Origin: an uncultured Eubacteriales bacterium | GTDB lineage: Bacteria; Bacillota; Clostridia; Oscillospirales; Butyricicoccaceae | Assembly: GCA_934675045.1 (NCBI GenBank) | Contig: CAKUPI010000098.1 | Coordinates: 1 to 6,913, forward strand | Length of the DNA stretch: 6,913 bases | Direction: 5' to 3' | Made by a program: the position numbers and the translations under genes | Shown: in pieces, positions 5,670 through 6,913 of the stretch | Layout of the letters: the number at the start of each line of letters is the position of its first letter | Position numbering within the stretch: the first letter of the stretch is position 1 | Notes under the pieces: model-generated | Database searches by the model: none | Told to the model about the DNA's origin: nothing | What the model saw: only the letters and a program-made list of their open reading frames with translations

Positions 5670-6434
5670 GTGGGAGTTGCAATATTGGTCGCGTCCGGCA
5701 AGGGCGGGACGGGCAAAACGTCGTTTTGCGCCAATGTGGCCGTCGCGCTGTGCGCGATGGGCGAAAAAGTCCTGCTTGTTGACGCCGACGCCGGGCTGCG
5801 CAGCCTCGACCTTGTGCTCGGAATGAGCGACAGCCTGCTCTTTTCCTATGCCGACGTCGCCCGGGGCGACGCCACGCTCAAGGAGGCGGCGGTACACCAC
5901 CCCATTGTGCGCAACCTGCGCGTCTTGACGGCGCCCGCCGCGCTCGAACGCCGCGAGGAGGTCAGCGACGCGCAGCTGTGCGAGCTGATCCGCCGTGCGC
6001 GCGCGCACTTTTCCTATGTGATCATCGACTGCCCGGCCGGCATCGGCCGCGAGATATCGGCCTTTGCCCGGGCGGTGCAGCGGGCTGTCATTGTTTCGAC
6101 CGGCGACGCGCTGGCGCTGCGCGGCGCGCAGAAGGCGGCGCAGACGCTGGGCCAGAGCGGCGTGCAGGAGGTTCACATTGTGGTCAACCGCGTGCGGCGC
6201 GGGATGATCGACGCCGGAGCCACTGTCAACATCGACCGCGCGATGGACGCGTCGGGCCTTTCGCTTCTGGGCGCCGTGCCCGAGGACGACAGCGTCGCCA
6301 TCTGCGCCGGAAAGGGACAGGTGCTGCTTTTGGAATCGGAGGGCGACGCGCAGCGGGCTTACGGCAACATCGCGCGCAGGCTTCGAGGCGAGCGGGTCCG
6401 GCTTTTACAGGGTTTAAAGGGTCAATACGAATAA
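5670..6434 (+). CDS. minD: Septum site-determining ATPase MinD (MinD/ParA family)
   Basis: MinD is a deviant-Walker ATPase that dimerises on the membrane when ATP-bound and normally recruits MinC to block FtsZ assembly away from midcell. The 254 residues open with the deviant Walker A SGKGGTGKTS (9-18), giving signature Lys11 and P-loop Lys16. These, together with Asp38, Asp40 (in VDADAGLRSLDL) and Asp120 (in DCPAGI), fall at the same residue numbers I recall for E. coli MinD. The C-terminus (about 232-254) is Arg-rich with Leu/Ile/Val on one face, a possible membrane-targeting amphipathic helix; the protein is slightly shorter than the usual ~265. The GTG start is set by GGAGGT at 5655-5660. 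It has its own promoter. Neither minC nor minE is next to it. A MinD-like paralogue with another role cannot be excluded. Confidence 0.88.
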   Translation: MGVAILVASGKGGTGKTSFCANVAVALCAMGEKVLLVDADAGLRSLDLVLGMSDSLLFSYADVARGDATLKEAAVHHPIVRNLRVLTAPAALERREEVSDAQLCELIRRARAHFSYVIIDCPAGIGREISAFARAVQRAVIVSTGDALALRGAQKAAQTLGQSGVQEVHIVVNRVRRGMIDAGATVNIDRAMDASGLSLLGAVPEDDSVAICAGKGQVLLLESEGDAQRAYGNIARRLRGERVRLLQGLKGQYE

Positions 6435-6456
6435 AAAAACGAAAAAAGTGGAAATC

Positions 6457-6462
6457 GGAGGG
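6457..6462 (+). promoter_or_regulatory. Ribosome binding site of the mgsA-like gene
   Basis: GGAGGG ends 11 bases before the ATG at 6474, within the 39-base gap after minD. An out-of-frame ATG at 6464 is only one base past this site and would open a short reading frame with no recognisable product, so 6474 is the real start. The A-rich gap shows no promoter, so the gene is probably co-transcribed with minD. Confidence 0.65.
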
Positions 6463-6473
6463 TATGGAAGTTT

Positions 6474-6881
6474 ATGAATATAGCCATCATCGCGCAGAAC
6501 CGGAAAAAAGAGCTCATGGTGCAGTTCTGCATCGCTTACTGCGGCGTTCTCGCCAAGCATGAAATCTGCGCCACCGGCACGACGGGAAAAATGATCATCG
6601 ACGCAACGGGGCTCAAGGTTCACTGCCTGCTTCCCGGGCCGACGGGCGGCGAGCAGCAGATCGCGGCGCGCGTGGCCTACAACGAAATCGACCTTGTGCT
6701 GCTCTTCCGCGACCCGATGGAAAACTACGAGCACGAGTCCGAGATCAACACGCTGCTGCGCAACTGCGACCTCAACAGCATTCCCGTGGCCACCAACGTC
6801 GCCACGGCCGAGGTGCTCATTCAGGGTCTGGCGCGCGGCGATCTGGCCTGGCGCGAAATCGTCAACCCGGTTTCCCGCTGA
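6474..6881 (+). CDS. mgsA: Methylglyoxal synthase homologue with a substituted active site
   Basis: Methylglyoxal synthase converts dihydroxyacetone phosphate to methylglyoxal and phosphate. The 135 residues align without gaps to the Bacillus/Clostridium form. Shared features include the ATGTTGK phosphate loop (near 33-39), FRDP (78-81), NTLLRNCD (91-98), IPVATNVATAE and a GLARGDLAWREIV end. However, the N-terminal AHD is AQN (Gln8, Asn9), the catalytic GGDQQ is GGEQQ (Glu60), the phosphate-loop Ser is Pro54, and HEPD is HESE (His87 kept, Glu90). In E. coli numbering these are H19Q, D20N, S65P, D71E and D101E; Lys23, Asp91 and His98 remain. The fold assignment is firm, but activity as a methylglyoxal synthase is uncertain. 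MGS-like domains also serve as ligand-binding regulatory modules, for example in the large subunit of carbamoyl phosphate synthetase. It lies 39 bases after minD. Confidence 0.88.
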   Translation: MNIAIIAQNRKKELMVQFCIAYCGVLAKHEICATGTTGKMIIDATGLKVHCLLPGPTGGEQQIAARVAYNEIDLVLLFRDPMENYEHESEINTLLRNCDLNSIPVATNVATAEVLIQGLARGDLAWREIVNPVSR

Positions 6882-6908
6882 TATAGGGATTTTTCGGAAG
6901 CGGCGCGC

Positions 6909-6913
6909 GGAGG
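6909..6913 (+). promoter_or_regulatory. Ribosome binding site of the next gene, just outside the window
   Basis: GGAGG occupies the last five bases of the window, 28-32 bases after the mgsA-like stop. It implies a start codon roughly 5-10 bases beyond the edge and continuation of the minD/mgsA transcription unit. The gene itself is not visible. Confidence 0.6.

Noticed and set aside
5655..5675. tRNA-Ser/Leu-like 5' end (GGAGGTG followed by AGCCGAGTGG)
   Set aside because: No anticodon arm, T arm (GTTCGA) or matching acceptor strand follows. The stretch is the ribosome binding site and start of minD.
3329..5734. Very long open frame of about 800 codons on the minus strand opposite pbp2
   Set aside because: High-GC codon bias leaves the antisense frame open. 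Its translation has no recognisable domain, and it overlaps an unambiguous PBP2 along its whole length.
6873..6894. Possible terminator at the end of the mgsA-like gene (TCCC/GGGA then five T)
   Set aside because: The stem is only four pairs with a nine-base loop and overlaps the stop codon. A ribosome binding site follows at once, which suggests the operon continues.

Overview
The window is a high-GC stretch, densely packed with genes that all read on the + strand. It looks like a chromosomal housekeeping region from a Gram-positive anaerobe of the Clostridia. Gene content and protein style suggest an Oscillospiraceae/Ruminococcaceae-type gut lineage; that placement is inference from recalled protein families, not a search. 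I see no insertion sequence, phage gene, CRISPR array, tRNA or rRNA.

Layout: (1) 2-988 is the C-terminal part of a U32-family protein (DUF3656/RlhA-like), cut by the left edge. (2) 1009-2017 holds two nucleotide-pool sanitising enzymes, dUTPase (dut) and a Maf-type nucleotide pyrophosphatase (maf). (3) 2014-5488 is the cell-elongation block mreC, mreD and penicillin-binding protein 2. maf, mreC, mreD and pbp2 are joined by three successive 4-base ATGA stop/start overlaps, so they are probably translated as a coupled set. (4) 5489-5669 is the only real intergenic region; it carries a good sigma-A promoter and a GC-rich leader. (5) 5670-6881 is a second small unit: a MinD-type ATPase with a GTG start and a methylglyoxal-synthase homologue. 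A ribosome binding site at the very right edge shows that another gene follows immediately.

The elongation proteins work together: MreC and MreD organise the elongasome at the membrane, and PBP2 crosslinks the new peptidoglycan. MinD is a membrane-cycling ATPase of division-site placement. Compared with the usual Firmicutes order (maf, radC, mreB, mreC, mreD, often a class B PBP, minC, minD, sometimes minE/rodA), this window lacks radC, mreB, minC, minE and rodA at their expected places.

Two observations stand out. The methylglyoxal synthase homologue keeps the fold signature but has substitutions at most of the residues known to be catalytic or phosphate-binding in the E. coli enzyme, including the catalytic Asp (now Glu). 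PBP2 ends in eight uninterrupted Gly-X-Y triplets, an acidic collagen-like tail encoded by four 18-bp tandem repeats. Both are read directly from the sequence; their functional meaning is inference.
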